A stretch of 64,000 nt of DNA, from positions 62,001 to 126,000 of the forward strand of contig JACUUC010000005.1 of assembly GCA_014859445.1 (NCBI GenBank), given 5' to 3'. Both the position numbers and the translations under genes were made by a program. Shown here piece by piece: positions 7,539 through 18,106 of the stretch. A model generated the notes under the pieces. It saw only the letters and a program-made list of their open reading frames with translations, made no database searches and was not told where the DNA came from. Each line of letters starts with the position of its first letter. Position 1 is the stretch's first letter. Source of the DNA: Bacterioplanes sp. Its GTDB lineage: Bacteria > Pseudomonadota > Gammaproteobacteria > Pseudomonadales > Oceanobacteraceae.

Positions 7539-10500
7539 ATGCCAAAACGTACCGACATACAAAGCATTTTAATCATTGGCGCTGGACCGATTGTGATTGG
7601 TCAGGCCTGTGAATTTGACTACTCGGGTGCGCAAGCGTGTAAAGCGCTGCGCGAAGAAGGGTATCGAGTCATTCTGGTTAACTCGAATCCTGCTACCATC
7701 ATGACCGACCCATCCATGGCGGATGCAACGTACATAGAACCGATTACCGTCGAGGCGGTGACCAAAATTATTGAAAAAGAACGCCCGGATGCGCTGTTGC
7801 CAACCATGGGCGGTCAAACGGCACTGAACTGTGCTTTGGGCCTTGAAGCGGCGGGCGTGTTGGAGAAATTCGGCGTTGAAATGATCGGTGCCAATGCCGA
7901 TACCATCGATAAAGCCGAGGATCGTAACCGTTTTGACCAAGCCATGAAGAAAATCGGTTTGGAATGCCCTCGTGCAGGCATTGCGCACAGCTTGGAAGAA
8001 GCACGTGAAGTGCAAAAAGAACTCGGTTTCCCTTGTATTATTCGTCCGTCCTTCACCATGGGCGGTACTGGCGGTGGTATTGCATACAACAAGGAAGAGT
8101 TTGAAGAAATTTGTACTCGCGGTTTGGATTTGTCGCCCACCAACGAATTGCTGATTGATGAATCGCTGATTGGTTGGAAAGAATACGAAATGGAAGTGGT
8201 GCGTGATAAAAACGACAACTGCATCATTATTTGTTCTATTGAAAACTTTGATGCTATGGGCGTTCATACCGGTGACTCGATTACCGTGGCGCCAGCTCAA
8301 ACACTGACGGACAAAGAATACCAAATCATGCGTGATGCTTCTTTGGCGGTGTTGCGTGAAATCGGTGTTGAGACCGGTGGTTCTAACGTTCAGTTTGGTG
8401 TGGATCCCAAAACGGGTCGCATGGTGGTGATTGAAATGAACCCCCGTGTGTCTCGTTCATCGGCATTGGCCTCTAAAGCGACTGGCTTCCCGATTGCGAA
8501 AGTAGCGGCGAAATTGGCCGTTGGCTACACCTTGGATGAATTGAGTAATGACATCACGGGTGGCCGAACGCCTGCGTCGTTCGAACCGTCCATTGATTAC
8601 GTGGTGACCAAAATTCCACGCTTTACCTTTGAAAAATTCCCTCAGGCTGATGGTCGTTTGACGACGCAAATGAAGTCGGTGGGTGAGGTGATGGCGATTG
8701 GTCGTACCCAGCAAGAATCGTTGCAAAAAGCACTGCGCGGATTGGAGGTTGGCGCGACGGGTTTTGATCCGAAAGTCGATGTCAATGCGGACGGTGCGCG
8801 CGACAAGATCGTGGCGGAATTGTGTACGCCGGGAGCAGACCGGATTTGGTACGTTGGCGATGCCTTCCGTGCAGGCATGAACGTCGATGAGATTTACAAA
8901 TACTCGGGCATCGATCCGTGGTTCTTGGTGCAGATTGAAGATCTGATCAAGGAAGAGCAATCCGTTGCTCAAAGCACATTAAATGCCATGGATGCGGATC
9001 GTGTTTACCGCTTAAAACGCAAAGGATTCTCCGATGCGCGATTGTCGACATTGATGGGCGTTAGCGAGAAATCATTCCGCAAGCATCGTCAAAAAATGGG
9101 CATTCGTCCGGTCTATAAGCGCGTGGATACCTGTGCGGCAGAGTTTGCTACCGATACAGCGTATATGTATTCCACCTATGAAGAAGAGTGTGAAGCGAAT
9201 CCAACGGATCGTGAAAAAATCATTGTTCTGGGTGGTGGTCCGAACCGCATTGGTCAAGGCATCGAATTCGATTACTGCTGTGTTCATGCCGCATTCGCCG
9301 CAAAAGAAATGGGCTATGAAGCCATTATGGTGAACTGCAATCCAGAAACCGTTTCTACCGATTACGACACTTCGGATCGCTTGTATTTCGAACCGGTAAC
9401 GTTGGAAGATGTCCTTGAAATCGTGGATAAAGAAAAGCCAAAAGGCGTTATCGTTCAGTATGGCGGTCAAACACCGCTGAAATTGGCTGACGAGCTGGAA
9501 GCGGCTGGCGTGCCGATTATCGGTACCTCGCCCGAGGCGATTGACCGTGCTGAAGATCGTGAGCGTTTCCAGCAAATGATCCAACGCTTAGGCTTGAAGC
9601 AGCCTGTGAATGCGACCGTTACTTCGGCTGAGGATGCCGTGTTACGCGCCGCTGAGATTGGTTACCCGTTGGTTGTTCGTCCATCGTATGTATTGGGTGG
9701 TCGAGCTATGGAAATCGTTAATAACGAAGCGTCATTACGTCGTTACATGACCGAAGCCGTGAAAGTGTCAAATGACTCTCCGGTGTTGTTGGATTTCTTC
9801 CTAGATCGTGCGATTGAAGTGGATATCGATGCGGTTTGTGACGGTCAGCAAGTGGTGATTGGCGGTATTATGCAGCACATTGAGCAGGCAGGCATTCACT
9901 CTGGCGACTCTGCGTGTTCATTACCAGCGTATAATTTGCCACAAGATGTTCAAGATGAGATGCGTGAGCAAGTTGCCAAAATGGCGCTTGAGCTGGGTGT
10001 GATTGGTTTAATGAACACTCAGTTGGCATATCAAGATGGCGAAATCTATGTGATTGAAGTTAACCCGCGTGCATCGCGCACGGTGCCTTTTGTTTCTAAG
10101 TGCATTGGCGTGTCTTTGGCGTCATTAGCGGCTAAAGTGATGATGGGTAAAACGCTGGCCGAGTTGAACTTCACCAAGGAAATTATTCCGCCGTACTTCT
10201 CCGTCAAAGAAGCGGTATTCCCCTTTAATAAGTTCCAAGGGGTTGATCCAATTTTAGGGCCAGAAATGAAGTCAACGGGTGAGGTGATGGGAGCTGGCAA
10301 AACCTTTGGTGAGGCATTCTTCAAAGCTCAGCTTGGTGCTGGTGCTCGCTTGCCCGAATCGGGTTTGGCGTTTGTGTCCGTTCGTGAAGCCGATAAGCAA
10401 GGTGTGGTTGAGGTTGTACGACATTTGCTTGAGCTTGGCTTTACGGTAGTGTCCACGGAAGGGACGCGCCATGTGCTGGCTCAGGCAGGCTTAGCGGTTG

Positions 10501-10757
10501 AGCGCGTGAATAAGGTCACTGAAGGTCGCCCACACATTGTGGATATGATCAAAAATGATCAAATTTCGTTGATCGTTAATACCACGGATGGCCCACAAGC
10601 CATTGCGGACTCTGCGGATATTCGTCGTAGTGCACTTCAACATAAAGTGTATTACACCACGACGTTGGCCGGTGCGGTTGCTGTGGTAGAGGCACTTCGC
10701 TCAGAAGGCTTAAAAGACGTTCATCGTTTACAAGAATTGCACGCGACGATCGTTTAA
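7539..10757 (+). CDS. carB: Carbamoyl-phosphate synthase large subunit
   Basis: CarB makes carbamoyl phosphate from bicarbonate, ammonia tunnelled from CarA, and two ATP. The 1072-residue protein has the usual duplicated ATP-grasp plan. The first carboxy-phosphate half begins with [21 protein letters not shown] (about 11-31). The second carbamate-phosphorylating half begins with [15 protein letters not shown] (about 565). A C-terminal MGS-like allosteric domain occupies about the last 130 residues. Length equals that of E. coli CarB. It lies 20 bases after carA and 26 bases before greA. Confidence 0.98.
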   Translation: MPKRTDIQSILIIGAGPIVIGQACEFDYSGAQACKALREEGYRVILVNSNPATIMTDPSMADATYIEPITVEAVTKIIEKERPDALLPTMGGQTALNCALGLEAAGVLEKFGVEMIGANADTIDKAEDRNRFDQAMKKIGLECPRAGIAHSLEEAREVQKELGFPCIIRPSFTMGGTGGGIAYNKEEFEEICTRGLDLSPTNELLIDESLIGWKEYEMEVVRDKNDNCIIICSIENFDAMGVHTGDSITVAPAQTLTDKEYQIMRDASLAVLREIGVETGGSNVQFGVDPKTGRMVVIEMNPRVSRSSALASKATGFPIAKVAAKLAVGYTLDELSNDITGGRTPASFEPSIDYVVTKIPRFTFEKFPQADGRLTTQMKSVGEVMAIGRTQQESLQKALRGLEVGATGFDPKVDVNADGARDKIVAELCTPGADRIWYVGDAFRAGMNVDEIYKYSGIDPWFLVQIEDLIKEEQSVAQSTLNAMDADRVYRLKRKGFSDARLSTLMGVSEKSFRKHRQKMGIRPVYKRVDTCAAEFATDTAYMYSTYEEECEANPTDREKIIVLGGGPNRIGQGIEFDYCCVHAAFAAKEMGYEAIMVNCNPETVSTDYDTSDRLYFEPVTLEDVLEIVDKEKPKGVIVQYGGQTPLKLADELEAAGVPIIGTSPEAIDRAEDRERFQQMIQRLGLKQPVNATVTSAEDAVLRAAEIGYPLVVRPSYVLGGRAMEIVNNEASLRRYMTEAVKVSNDSPVLLDFFLDRAIEVDIDAVCDGQQVVIGGIMQHIEQAGIHSGDSACSLPAYNLPQDVQDEMREQVAKMALELGVIGLMNTQLAYQDGEIYVIEVNPRASRTVPFVSKCIGVSLASLAAKVMMGKTLAELNFTKEIIPPYFSVKEAVFPFNKFQGVDPILGPEMKSTGEVMGAGKTFGEAFFKAQLGAGARLPESGLAFVSVREADKQGVVEVVRHLLELGFTVVSTEGTRHVLAQAGLAVERVNKVTEGRPHIVDMIKNDQISLIVNTTDGPQAIADSADIRRSALQHKVYYTTTLAGAVAVVEALRSEGLKDVHRLQELHATIV

Positions 10758-10783
10758 GCGACGTTGCGTAATTGGAGAGTGAT

Positions 10784-11260
10784 ATGCAGAAATACCCAAT
10801 GACGGTCGAAGGCGAAGCAGCTCTACGTGCTGAGTTACAACGTTTAAAAACCGTTGATCGACCAAAGGTAATCGCTGATATTGCCGATGCACGTGAGCAT
10901 GGCGATTTGAAAGAGAATGCCGAATACCATGCCGCGCGCGAGCAGCAGGGGTTTATTGAAGGTCGTATTCAGGATTTGGAAGGCAAGCTATCCAATGCGC
11001 AAGTGATTGATATCAAAACCATTCCGCATACTGGCAAAGTGATATTCGGTACCACCATTCGCATTATCAATGTGGATACGGACGAAACGGTTCAGTATCG
11101 TATTGTGGGTGATGATGAAGCGAATATTAAAGAAGGACGTATTTCGGTATCGTCGCCCATTGCTCGCGCATTGATTGGAAAAGAAGAGGGCGACATTGTC
11201 GCCATCAAAATTCCAGCCGGTGTGGTGGAGTACGAAATCGACCGTGTTCAGCACATTTGA
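10784..11260 (+). CDS. greA: Transcription elongation factor GreA
   Basis: GreA enters the RNA polymerase secondary channel and stimulates cleavage of backtracked RNA. The 158-residue protein has the N-terminal coiled-coil finger with the acidic tip ([20 protein letters not shown] at about 33-52) and the C-terminal FKBP-like domain with [14 protein letters not shown]. Length is identical to E. coli GreA. I chose ATG 10784 because GGAG sits about 8 bases upstream. A TTG at 10772 would put the Shine-Dalgarno inside the gene. It follows carB closely and ends at a strong bidirectional terminator. Confidence 0.97.
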   Translation: MQKYPMTVEGEAALRAELQRLKTVDRPKVIADIADAREHGDLKENAEYHAAREQQGFIEGRIQDLEGKLSNAQVIDIKTIPHTGKVIFGTTIRIINVDTDETVQYRIVGDDEANIKEGRISVSSPIARALIGKEEGDIVAIKIPAGVVEYEIDRVQHI

Positions 11261-11277
11261 ATCAAGTGGGCTTAACA

Positions 11278-11314
11278 GCATAAAAAAAGGCGCTTAATGC
11301 GCCTTTTTTTATGC
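11278..11314. terminator. Bidirectional terminator between greA and fabA
   Basis: A perfect 16-bp stem (11278-11293 with 11299-11314) with loop TTAAT, A7/T7 tracts on both sides and a GGCGC core. It serves both convergent genes. Confidence 0.92.
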
Positions 11315-11332
11315 TGACGACGTTGTCATCGA

Positions 11333-11848
11333 TCAGAAATCGTCAGTGCTGGTGAATAAACCAACACGCAAATCTTTGGCGCTGTAGATTTCTTTACCAT
11401 CAACCGAGACCGTACCATCCGCAATACCAAGGACGAGTTTTTGCTCCATGACACGGCGAATGTGTAAGTGGTAGGTTACTTTTTTCGCGGTCGGTAACAC
11501 TTGCCCACGAAATTTCACTTCGCCGCAGCCGAGCGCTCTTCCACGACCGGGGTTGCCACGCCAGCCTAAATAAAACCCAACGAGTTGCCACATGGCGTCT
11601 AAGCCTAAGCAGCCTGGCATAACCGGGTCACCTTCAAAGTGGCAGGCAAAAAACCATAGCGATGGATCAATATCGAGTTCCGCAATGATCTCCCCTTTGT
11701 TGTATTCGCCGCCTTCCGAGCTGATGTGAGTGACACGGTCCATCATCAACATATTAGGAAGTGGTAGGCGGGCATTGCCATCACCAAATAACTGGCCATG
11801 ACCGCAGGCCAGTAAATCGTCTTTGGTAAAAGATGACGGTTGGGTCAT
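11333..11848 (-). CDS. fabA: 3-hydroxydecanoyl-ACP dehydratase/isomerase FabA
   Basis: FabA dehydrates 3-hydroxyacyl-ACP and isomerises trans-2- to cis-3-decenoyl-ACP, the branch point to unsaturated fatty acids. The 171-residue hot-dog-fold protein has the catalytic His70 in [10 protein letters not shown] and Asp84 in LGLDAMWQ, matching E. coli numbering. A GAGGA site precedes the ATG. The upstream neighbour on the same strand is a KAS III-like synthase, not the FabB partner seen next to fabA in Pseudomonas. The 145-base gap contains an inverted repeat, so the two may not be one transcript. Confidence 0.97.
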   Translation of the reverse strand: MTQPSSFTKDDLLACGHGQLFGDGNARLPLPNMLMMDRVTHISSEGGEYNKGEIIAELDIDPSLWFFACHFEGDPVMPGCLGLDAMWQLVGFYLGWRGNPGRGRALGCGEVKFRGQVLPTAKKVTYHLHIRRVMEQKLVLGIADGTVSVDGKEIYSAKDLRVGLFTSTDDF

Positions 11849-11963
11849 AAAGCGTCCTCGTTAACTTGTTCGTAAAGAACGCTACAGTGACACAAAAGAC
11901 GTCGATTACCTAATGAAGGTTTTGTGAGTAAAAGGAAATAATGGCTTAGGTCAAGTGAGGTAA

Positions 11964-11986
11964 GGGTACTCTAGGCAAGAGTACCC
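11964..11986 (-). repeat. Inverted repeat after the KAS III-like gene
   Basis: GGGTACTC (11964-11971) and GAGTACCC (11979-11986) form an 8-bp hairpin seven bases past the stop codon. There is no T-run, so it is either a weak or Rho-assisted terminator or an mRNA-stabilising hairpin. Confidence 0.5.
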
Positions 11987-11993
11987 AAGGCGC

Positions 11994-13112
11994 TTAGCGT
12001 TTTTCGATCAGTAAGCTACCGATGGAGTAACCTGCACCAAAGGAGCAAATCAATCCTTTGTCACCAGATACCAAATCACTCTTGTAGCGATGGAAAGCAA
12101 TAACGGATCCGGATGAGGCGGTATTGGCAAATTCATCCAACACGATTGGCGCCTCGTCGGCTTCGGGCAAGCGTCCAAGCAGTTTTTTGGCAGCAAATAA
12201 ATTCATATTGATATTGGCCTGATGCAGCCACATGCGCTTGAGGTCTTCGGCGTGTAAATGGTTGTCGGCTAACTGTTGTTCGATGAACTGAGTCACTAAC
12301 GGCAATAGCTCTTTGAAGACTTTTTTCCCTTGCTGTTTAAAGAACGGTCGGTCTTCAGGGAGATCATCGAAGCAGTGATCCGTGTAGTTACCATCGCAGC
12401 GAATATTGTCAGAGTACTGTGTCATCTGCTTGGTATGCAAAATAGTAAATGCAGATTCGCTCTGGCAGCTGGCTGCGTTTTCAATGATTGCGGCGGTTGC
12501 CACATCGCCAAAGATGAAATGGCTATCACGAGATTTTAAGTTGACTTGCGGGGTCGCAAATTCAGGATTGACGACCAACACACATTGAGCAAGTCCCGCT
12601 TTTACTGCCGCATACGCTGAAATTAAGCCAAACGTCGCCGATGAACAGGCAATCCCCATGTCATAAGCGCAACCCTTGATCCCCAATTTGTCTTGGATTT
12701 CTACCGCGATTGATGGATAAGCACGTTGGTGATTGGTGGTGGCGACAATCAGCATATCGATGTCGGCTGGTTGTTTGTTGGCTTGTGCCATGGCCTCTTT
12801 CGCCGCTTCCAGTCCCATAGTAACCACTTCAGGCTCGTTGCCTTCTTGGCATGGCTGAAAACGCGGCATCATGCGCGCAGGATCAAGCATGCCGTCTTTG
12901 TGCATGGCATAACGTGATTTAATGCCCGAAGCTTTTTCAATAAACTCGCTGCTGGACAGGGGCAATGCTTCGCATTCGCCGCGAGAGATGGCGTCCGCAT
13001 GCTGCTCGTTATAAGCGGTAACGTATTGATTGTAAGCGGTTACTAGCTCGTCGTTGGTGACCTGGAAAGGGGGTACATACAATCCAGACCCGGAAAGCAC
13101 TATCTCAGACAT
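11994..13112 (-). CDS. Beta-ketoacyl-ACP synthase III-like enzyme (KAS III family)
   Basis: This is a thiolase-fold condensing enzyme of the FabH family, expected to join an acyl-CoA primer to malonyl-ACP. The 372-residue protein shows the KAS III Cys-His-Asn triad: Cys156 in GIACSSATFG, His297 in WLHQANINMN and Asn330 in FANTASSGS. It is about 50 residues longer than E. coli FabH, with an extra N-terminal stretch before residue 60, as in the longer FabH2-type proteins of marine gammaproteobacteria. From memory, the similar-length P. aeruginosa PA3286 uses octanoyl-CoA. Primer specificity here is unknown. It lies upstream of fabA on the same strand, which favours a role in fatty-acid synthesis or in recycling acyl-CoA. 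Confidence 0.85.
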   Translation of the reverse strand: MSEIVLSGSGLYVPPFQVTNDELVTAYNQYVTAYNEQHADAISRGECEALPLSSSEFIEKASGIKSRYAMHKDGMLDPARMMPRFQPCQEGNEPEVVTMGLEAAKEAMAQANKQPADIDMLIVATTNHQRAYPSIAVEIQDKLGIKGCAYDMGIACSSATFGLISAYAAVKAGLAQCVLVVNPEFATPQVNLKSRDSHFIFGDVATAAIIENAASCQSESAFTILHTKQMTQYSDNIRCDGNYTDHCFDDLPEDRPFFKQQGKKVFKELLPLVTQFIEQQLADNHLHAEDLKRMWLHQANINMNLFAAKKLLGRLPEADEAPIVLDEFANTASSGSVIAFHRYKSDLVSGDKGLICSFGAGYSIGSLLIEKR

Positions 13113-13279
13113 AAATGAAGTCGCCTTGTTATTGGATTCGAGTTGGCATGATGACGCTGCCTGCCAACAAACGTATCGGACATTATTACCCCAAACTGGT
13201 CATGTTCCAACACTCAAAAGCTATTACGTTGCCGAACAAGTGTGTTGAGCAACGCAATACGGTGCGCCTGTGTGTGTGA

Positions 13280-13588
13280 TTAAGACAAATGGCGCAGATT
13301 GCTTAGGCTTGGTTTGGCGTTCGGATTGCGACGTAAAATCAAGGCTACATTGCCGATTTGTTGAACCAGCTCGGCGCCAGTTGATTGCAGCAAAGAGGTT
13401 AAAACTTGTTTCTTGAGATCACGGTCGCCGACGGATATCTTGATTTTGATGAGTTCGTGATCATCGAGAGCGCGGTTTAACTCGTCTTTGACGCGATCAG
13501 TTAGGCCATTGCTGGCAATCATGACGATAGGGTTTAATGTGTGGCCAATACTGCGAAAGGCTTTTTTTTGGTCGTTTGATATTGCCAT
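13280..13588 (-). CDS. yhbY: Ribosome assembly RNA-binding protein YhbY
   Basis: This 102-residue single CRM-domain protein associates with pre-50S particles in E. coli. The family signature is visible: N-terminal KKAFRSIGHTLNPIVMIASNGLT, a central basic helix, and the GxxL-type loop that is GNVALILRRNP near the C-terminus. Length is typical. It is divergent from rlmE, a conserved pairing in gammaproteobacteria, with 91 bases between them holding a short palindrome. Confidence 0.93.
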   Translation of the reverse strand: MAISNDQKKAFRSIGHTLNPIVMIASNGLTDRVKDELNRALDDHELIKIKISVGDRDLKKQVLTSLLQSTGAELVQQIGNVALILRRNPNAKPSLSNLRHLS

Positions 13589-13625
13589 ACGTTTCGGAAG
13601 CTCTGTGGATCAGTGTTAGAATGGT

Positions 13626-13641
13626 ATTCCCTATTGGGAAT
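13626..13641. repeat. Palindrome between yhbY and rlmE
   Basis: ATTCCC-TATT-GGGAAT forms a perfect 6-bp dyad in the short divergent promoter region. It may be an operator or chance; nothing else supports a role. Confidence 0.3.
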
Positions 13642-13679
13642 TTCAGTAAGTATACCTGAGTCAGGAGTAAAAGCCCCTT

Positions 13680-14300
13680 ATGGCGCGTTCAAAATCCAGT
13701 GCCGAATGGCTAAAAGAGCACGTTGATGATATTTATGTAAAGCGCGCCCAGCAAGACGGATATCGAACTCGAGCCAGTTATAAGCTGCTGGAGTTGGATG
13801 AGAAAGACAAATTATTGCATGCGGGTATGACGGTCATTGATTTGGGATCGGCCCCAGGTGGTTGGTCGCAAGTGGTGGCGCAAAAGCTGAATGGCAATGG
13901 CACCGTGATTGCCTCAGACATACTGCCGATGGATGCCATTGCGGATGTCACCTTTATTCAGGGCGATTTTACCGAGCAGGCGGTCTTTGATGAGTTGCTT
14001 CAGGCCATCAATAACCAGCCGGTTGACCTTGTAATTTCGGATATGGCCCCCAACATGAGTGGAATGGCGTCTATCGATCAGCCAGGTGCCATGTATTTGG
14101 TGGAGCTGGCCTTAGATATGGCGACACACGTATTGAAACCAAAAGGCCATTTTGTGGCCAAAGTGTTTCAAGGTGAAGGATTTGATGAATACATACTGAA
14201 GTTACGAGCCGTATTCGATAAAGTGCTGGTGCGAAAACCGAAAGCATCGCGCGCTCGTTCTCGTGAAGTGTATATTGTTGCGAAAGGTTTTCGCGGTTAG
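13680..14300 (+). CDS. rlmE: 23S rRNA 2'-O-methyltransferase RlmE (FtsJ/RrmJ)
   Basis: RlmE methylates the ribose of U2552 in the 23S rRNA A-loop, a late 50S assembly step. The 206-residue Rossmann protein has the SAM motif [12 protein letters not shown] (about 56-67), the catalytic DMAPNMSG segment (about 121-128), and [16 protein letters not shown] carrying the catalytic lysine and glutamate near the C-terminus. An AGGAG site precedes the ATG. It lies just upstream of ftsH, as in E. coli. Confidence 0.97.
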   Translation: MARSKSSAEWLKEHVDDIYVKRAQQDGYRTRASYKLLELDEKDKLLHAGMTVIDLGSAPGGWSQVVAQKLNGNGTVIASDILPMDAIADVTFIQGDFTEQAVFDELLQAINNQPVDLVISDMAPNMSGMASIDQPGAMYLVELALDMATHVLKPKGHFVAKVFQGEGFDEYILKLRAVFDKVLVRKPKASRARSREVYIVAKGFRG

Positions 14301-14377
14301 CGAATCCTTGCTAAGCTAGAAAATTAAAGAAAGGGTTCACGTTTTTGAACCCCATGTCTATCGAGGTGGTGCCGAGT

Positions 14378-16321
14378 ATGGCAAAGAATTTCGTTTTGTG
14401 GGCGGTGATTGCAGCCGTACTGATGATGGTGTTCAACAACGCTCAGACGGTGAATCGTGGTACCGAGTATACGTACTCGCAATTCATGACGGCTGTACAA
14501 AGCGGACAAGTAAAACAGGTTGAAATTGCGCACCCAAATATCAAAGGCGTTACCGTGGGTGATCAGCCATTTACGACGGTTATCCCTGGGCATGATGCCA
14601 AACTCATGGATACGTTACTAAACCACCGCGTAGACGTCATTGGTAAGGCACCTGAAAAACAAAGCTTCTTCGCTCAGCTGTTGTTGGCGGCTTTGCCCAT
14701 CTTGATCATCATCGCCGTCTTCATGTTTTTTATGCGGCAAATGCAGGGTGGTGCTGGCGGTCGTGGCGGCCCAATGGCCTTTGGCAAGAGCAAGGCCAAG
14801 TTGTTGAGTGAAGATCAAATCAAGACAACGTTTGACGATGTTGCAGGTTGTGATGAAGCCAAAGAAGACGTGAAGGAGTTGGTCGAGTTTTTACGTGACC
14901 CGAGCAAGTATCAGCGTTTGGGTGGCAAAATTCCTCGTGGTGTACTGATGGTGGGGCAGCCGGGTACCGGTAAAACCTTATTGGCGAAAGCCATTGCGGG
15001 TGAAGCGCGCGTTCCTTTCTTTTCAATCTCGGGCTCCGATTTTGTCGAAATGTTTGTTGGTGTCGGTGCCTCTCGTGTCCGTGACATGTTTGAACAGGCA
15101 AAGAAACAAGCGCCGTGCATTATTTTTATTGACGAAATCGATGCCGTAGGTCGTTCTCGCGGTGTTGGTATTGGCGGTGGTAACGACGAGCGTGAACAAA
15201 CCCTCAACCAATTATTGGTTGAGATGGACGGCTTTGAAGTGAACGATGGCGTGATTGTGATTGCCGCCACCAACCGCCCAGATGTTCTCGATCCGGCACT
15301 GCTTCGCCCCGGTCGTTTTGACCGCCAAGTCGTCGTTGGTTTACCTGACATTCGTGGTCGTGAACAAATTCTACACGTGCATATGCGCAAAGTGCCTGTC
15401 GCTGATGATGTCAATGCGTCTTTGTTGGCGCGTGGTACGCCTGGATTTTCTGGTGCCGATTTGGCGAACTTGGTTAATGAAGCCTCTTTGTTTGCCGCGC
15501 GTGGGAATCGCAATTTAGTGACCATGGAAGAGTTTGAGAAAGCGAAAGACAAAATTCTGATGGGTGCTGAACGCAAAACCATGGTGATGTCGGAAAAAGA
15601 GAAAACGAACACGGCCTACCATGAAGCCGGTCATGCCATTGTTGGTCGTTTGGTGCCGGAGCACGATCCCGTTTATAAGGTATCCATTATTCCCCGTGGT
15701 CGTGCGCTGGGTGTGACCATGTTCTTGCCAGAAGAAGATCGTTATTCGATTAGTAAGCGTGGCATCGAAAGCAGTATCTGCTCCTTGTATGGCGGTCGTA
15801 TCGCCGAAGAGATGACCTTGGGTAAAGACGGTGTGACCACTGGTGCATCGAATGATATTGAGCGTGCCACGAAGTTTGCTCGTAATTATGTGACGAAGTG
15901 GGGCTTGTCGGAAAAGCTGGGTGCGCAAATGTATTCAGAGGAAGAGCAGCAAGGCTATCTGGGCTCTTCTGGTGGTGGTCAGGCATCGCATTTGTCCGAT
16001 GAAACCGCGCGCATTATCGATGCCGAAGTGAAAGATTTGTTGGATCGTTGTTATCAGCGTGCCGCCGATATTCTAGAAGAAAATCGCGATAAGCTGGAGA
16101 TGATGAAAGACGCGCTGATGGAGTATGAGACCATTGATTCGGATCAGATCGACGACATTATGGCTGGACGTAAGCCGCGTGAGCCGAAATCTTGGTCAGA
16201 CGATTCTGGTAACAATCCTGGTAGTACGATTGATGTGGTTGAGGAAAGTCGCGATTTAACCGATGCCGATGATACCGATGACGTGAACTCGGCCGATGGT
16301 GCCGCAGGCGAACGTCCTTAG
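14378..16321 (+). CDS. ftsH: ATP-dependent zinc metalloprotease FtsH
   Basis: FtsH is the membrane-bound AAA+ protease degrading sigma-32, LpxC and damaged membrane proteins; the DnaK system and LpxC are both encoded in this window. The 647-residue protein has an N-terminal membrane helix ([18 protein letters not shown]), a periplasmic loop, a second helix near 100-120, an AAA domain with Walker A GQPGTGKT (193-200) and Walker [10 protein letters not shown], and the zinc site HEAGH (415-419). The Walker A second residue is Gln, where GPPGTGKT is usual. I chose ATG 14378 (GAGGTG upstream); it gives the normal MAKN start. A 7-bp hairpin (14333-14352) lies in the leader. Confidence 0.97.
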   Translation: MAKNFVLWAVIAAVLMMVFNNAQTVNRGTEYTYSQFMTAVQSGQVKQVEIAHPNIKGVTVGDQPFTTVIPGHDAKLMDTLLNHRVDVIGKAPEKQSFFAQLLLAALPILIIIAVFMFFMRQMQGGAGGRGGPMAFGKSKAKLLSEDQIKTTFDDVAGCDEAKEDVKELVEFLRDPSKYQRLGGKIPRGVLMVGQPGTGKTLLAKAIAGEARVPFFSISGSDFVEMFVGVGASRVRDMFEQAKKQAPCIIFIDEIDAVGRSRGVGIGGGNDEREQTLNQLLVEMDGFEVNDGVIVIAATNRPDVLDPALLRPGRFDRQVVVGLPDIRGREQILHVHMRKVPVADDVNASLLARGTPGFSGADLANLVNEASLFAARGNRNLVTMEEFEKAKDKILMGAERKTMVMSEKEKTNTAYHEAGHAIVGRLVPEHDPVYKVSIIPRGRALGVTMFLPEEDRYSISKRGIESSICSLYGGRIAEEMTLGKDGVTTGASNDIERATKFARNYVTKWGLSEKLGAQMYSEEEQQGYLGSSGGGQASHLSDETARIIDAEVKDLLDRCYQRAADILEENRDKLEMMKDALMEYETIDSDQIDDIMAGRKPREPKSWSDDSGNNPGSTIDVVEESRDLTDADDTDDVNSADGAAGERP

Positions 16322-16347
16322 TCATACCGTGATACCATGACGAGTAT

Positions 16348-16373
16348 AAGGCGACTTTCGGGTCGCCTTTTCA
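16348..16373 (+). terminator. Intrinsic terminator after ftsH
   Basis: AAGGCGAC/GTCGCCTT with a TTTCGG loop, then TTTTC. It separates ftsH from folP. Confidence 0.8.
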
Positions 16374-16418
16374 TTTATGGTTTACCCTTGGTCAGCATCA
16401 AACAAAGAGGAAATAACC

Positions 16419-17249
16419 GTGAAAATAGCATGCGGTGATCGCACTCTGGATCTAACGCAGCCACGTGTAATGGGTATTTTGAACACCACCCCCGATTCGT
16501 TTTCGGATGGTGGGCGGTTTGCCCAGCTCGATCGAGGTGTGCAACATGCGCTGCGCATGATTGAAGAAGGTGCCGATATCATCGATATCGGTGGCGAATC
16601 AACTCGGCCGGGAGCGTTGCCTGTGAGTGAGCAGGAAGAAATGGATCGGGTACTACCGGTGCTGGAAAAAATTCGTAGCGAAGCGGATGTGCTCTTGTCG
16701 GTGGACACCAGTTCGGCTCAGTTGATGACTGAGGCCGCGCGTTGTGGCGCGAACTTACTCAATGATGTGCGTGCCTTACAGCGTCCTGGTGCATTGGCCG
16801 CGGCGGCCGCGACAGGCTTGCCTGTGTGCTTAATGCACATGCAAGGTCAGCCTGCGACCATGCAGCAAGAGGCGCACTATGATGACGTGGTTGCGACGGT
16901 GAAGACATTTTTGTTGTCGCGCATTGAAGCCTGCGAGCAAGCGGGGATGTCTAAAGAGCGTTTGTTGATTGACCCCGGTTTTGGTTTTGGTAAAACAGTC
17001 GAACACAATTATCAGTTGCTGAATCGTTTATCCGAATTGCAGTCTCTTAATCTACCGATTCTAGCGGGATTGTCGCGTAAAGCGATGATTGGCTTGGCTA
17101 CTCAGCAGGAGAAGGCCGATCGCCGTGTTATTGGTAGTGTTGCTGGCGCTTTGCTGTGTGTATTGCATGGGGCAGGTATTGTGCGCGTACATGATGTCGC
17201 TGAAACGGTTGAAGCGCTTGCGGTAATGAAAGCGATGCGGTCGTCGTAA
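16419..17249 (+). CDS. folP: Dihydropteroate synthase FolP
   Basis: FolP condenses p-aminobenzoate with hydroxymethyl-dihydropterin diphosphate in folate synthesis and is the target of sulfonamides. The 276-residue TIM-barrel protein shows MGILNTTPDSFSDGG near the N-terminus, DIGGESTRPG, DPGFGFGK and a C-terminal GAxxVRVHDV-type end. I chose the GTG at 16419 because GAGGAA lies six bases before it and the length then fits. An ATG at 16377 lies in the terminator tail of ftsH. The usual downstream neighbour glmM is missing here; tpiA follows after 109 bases. Confidence 0.96.
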   Translation: MKIACGDRTLDLTQPRVMGILNTTPDSFSDGGRFAQLDRGVQHALRMIEEGADIIDIGGESTRPGALPVSEQEEMDRVLPVLEKIRSEADVLLSVDTSSAQLMTEAARCGANLLNDVRALQRPGALAAAAATGLPVCLMHMQGQPATMQQEAHYDDVVATVKTFLLSRIEACEQAGMSKERLLIDPGFGFGKTVEHNYQLLNRLSELQSLNLPILAGLSRKAMIGLATQQEKADRRVIGSVAGALLCVLHGAGIVRVHDVAETVEALAVMKAMRSS

Positions 17250-17358
17250 TGCAATCCGTGGACAAAATAAAACGCAAATCAAGGCAAATGATGAACTGTC
17301 TCTTGTGTCGCTCGCGCTTCTTGGATACCATCTGCGCTCTTTGAATTTAGGAGACAGC

Positions 17359-18099
17359 ATGCGTCGTCTATTGATCGCGGGTAACTGGAAGATGAATGCA
17401 TCGATGACAACATCGAGTGCATTATTATCCGAACTGGTGAACGCCGATATCAGTACTTGCGATGTTGCTGTGTTTCCACCTTTTCCGTACTTAGCGCTTG
17501 CTGCTGAGTCATTGCGTGCATCGAGTGTGCGCTTTGGTGCCCAAGATTGCTCTGATGAACTGAGTGGTGCTTATACGGGCGAGGTCTCTGCTGCGATGCT
17601 GCGCGATGTGGGCGCGTCGATGGTGCTTGTTGGTCACTCTGAGCGCCGTCAGCGTCATCATGAAACGGATGCATTGGTTCTTAAAAAGGCACAGCAGATT
17701 TTAGCAGAAGACATGACCGCGGTTGTCTGTGTTGGTGAAACATTGGCACAACGACAAGCGGGTTTGGCTGAGAAAACCGTGACGGAACAGTTGTCATTGT
17801 TGTTGTCGCAGCTCAGCTTGGTGCAGTGGCAGCGTGTTGTTATCGCGTATGAGCCAGTTTGGGCGATAGGTACGGGTGAGACAGCGTCTCCTGAGCAGGC
17901 GCAGTCTATGCATGCTCACATTCGCCAGTTGCTCGGTCAAGTATCGGTAGCGTTGGCCGAACAAACACGTATTTTGTATGGTGGCAGTGTGAAATCTGCC
18001 AGTGCGGCTGAGTTGTTTGCTCAGCCTGATATCGATGGCGCTCTGGTGGGCGGTGCTTCACTAGATGCTGCTGAATTTTTAGCAATCTGTCAGTCATAG
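17359..18099 (+). CDS. tpiA: Triose-phosphate isomerase
   Basis: TpiA interconverts dihydroxyacetone phosphate and glyceraldehyde 3-phosphate in glycolysis and gluconeogenesis. The 246-residue TIM barrel has the N-terminal AGNWKMN with Asn and catalytic Lys, the catalytic His in LVGHSERR, the catalytic Glu in AYEPVWAIGTG, and the phosphate-binding LYGGSVKS. I chose ATG 17359, preceded by GGAG; the longer frame starting at 17305 has no ribosome site. It sits seven bases before secG, as in Pseudomonas. Confidence 0.97.
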   Translation: MRRLLIAGNWKMNASMTTSSALLSELVNADISTCDVAVFPPFPYLALAAESLRASSVRFGAQDCSDELSGAYTGEVSAAMLRDVGASMVLVGHSERRQRHHETDALVLKKAQQILAEDMTAVVCVGETLAQRQAGLAEKTVTEQLSLLLSQLSLVQWQRVVIAYEPVWAIGTGETASPEQAQSMHAHIRQLLGQVSVALAEQTRILYGGSVKSASAAELFAQPDIDGALVGGASLDAAEFLAICQS

Positions 18100-18106
18100 G
18101 TTGGAT

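Noticed and set aside
7569-8324. 251-codon minus-strand open frame within carB
   Set aside because: Complement of a highly conserved coding region; composition is typical of a shadow frame, with no motif.
13054-13248. Plus-strand 64-codon frame between the KAS III-like gene and yhbY
   Set aside because: Overlaps the start of the KAS III-like gene antisense, with no ribosome site or similarity.
14911-15612. 233-codon minus-strand open frame within ftsH
   Set aside because: Antisense to the AAA domain; Ser/Pro/Arg-rich translation without domains.
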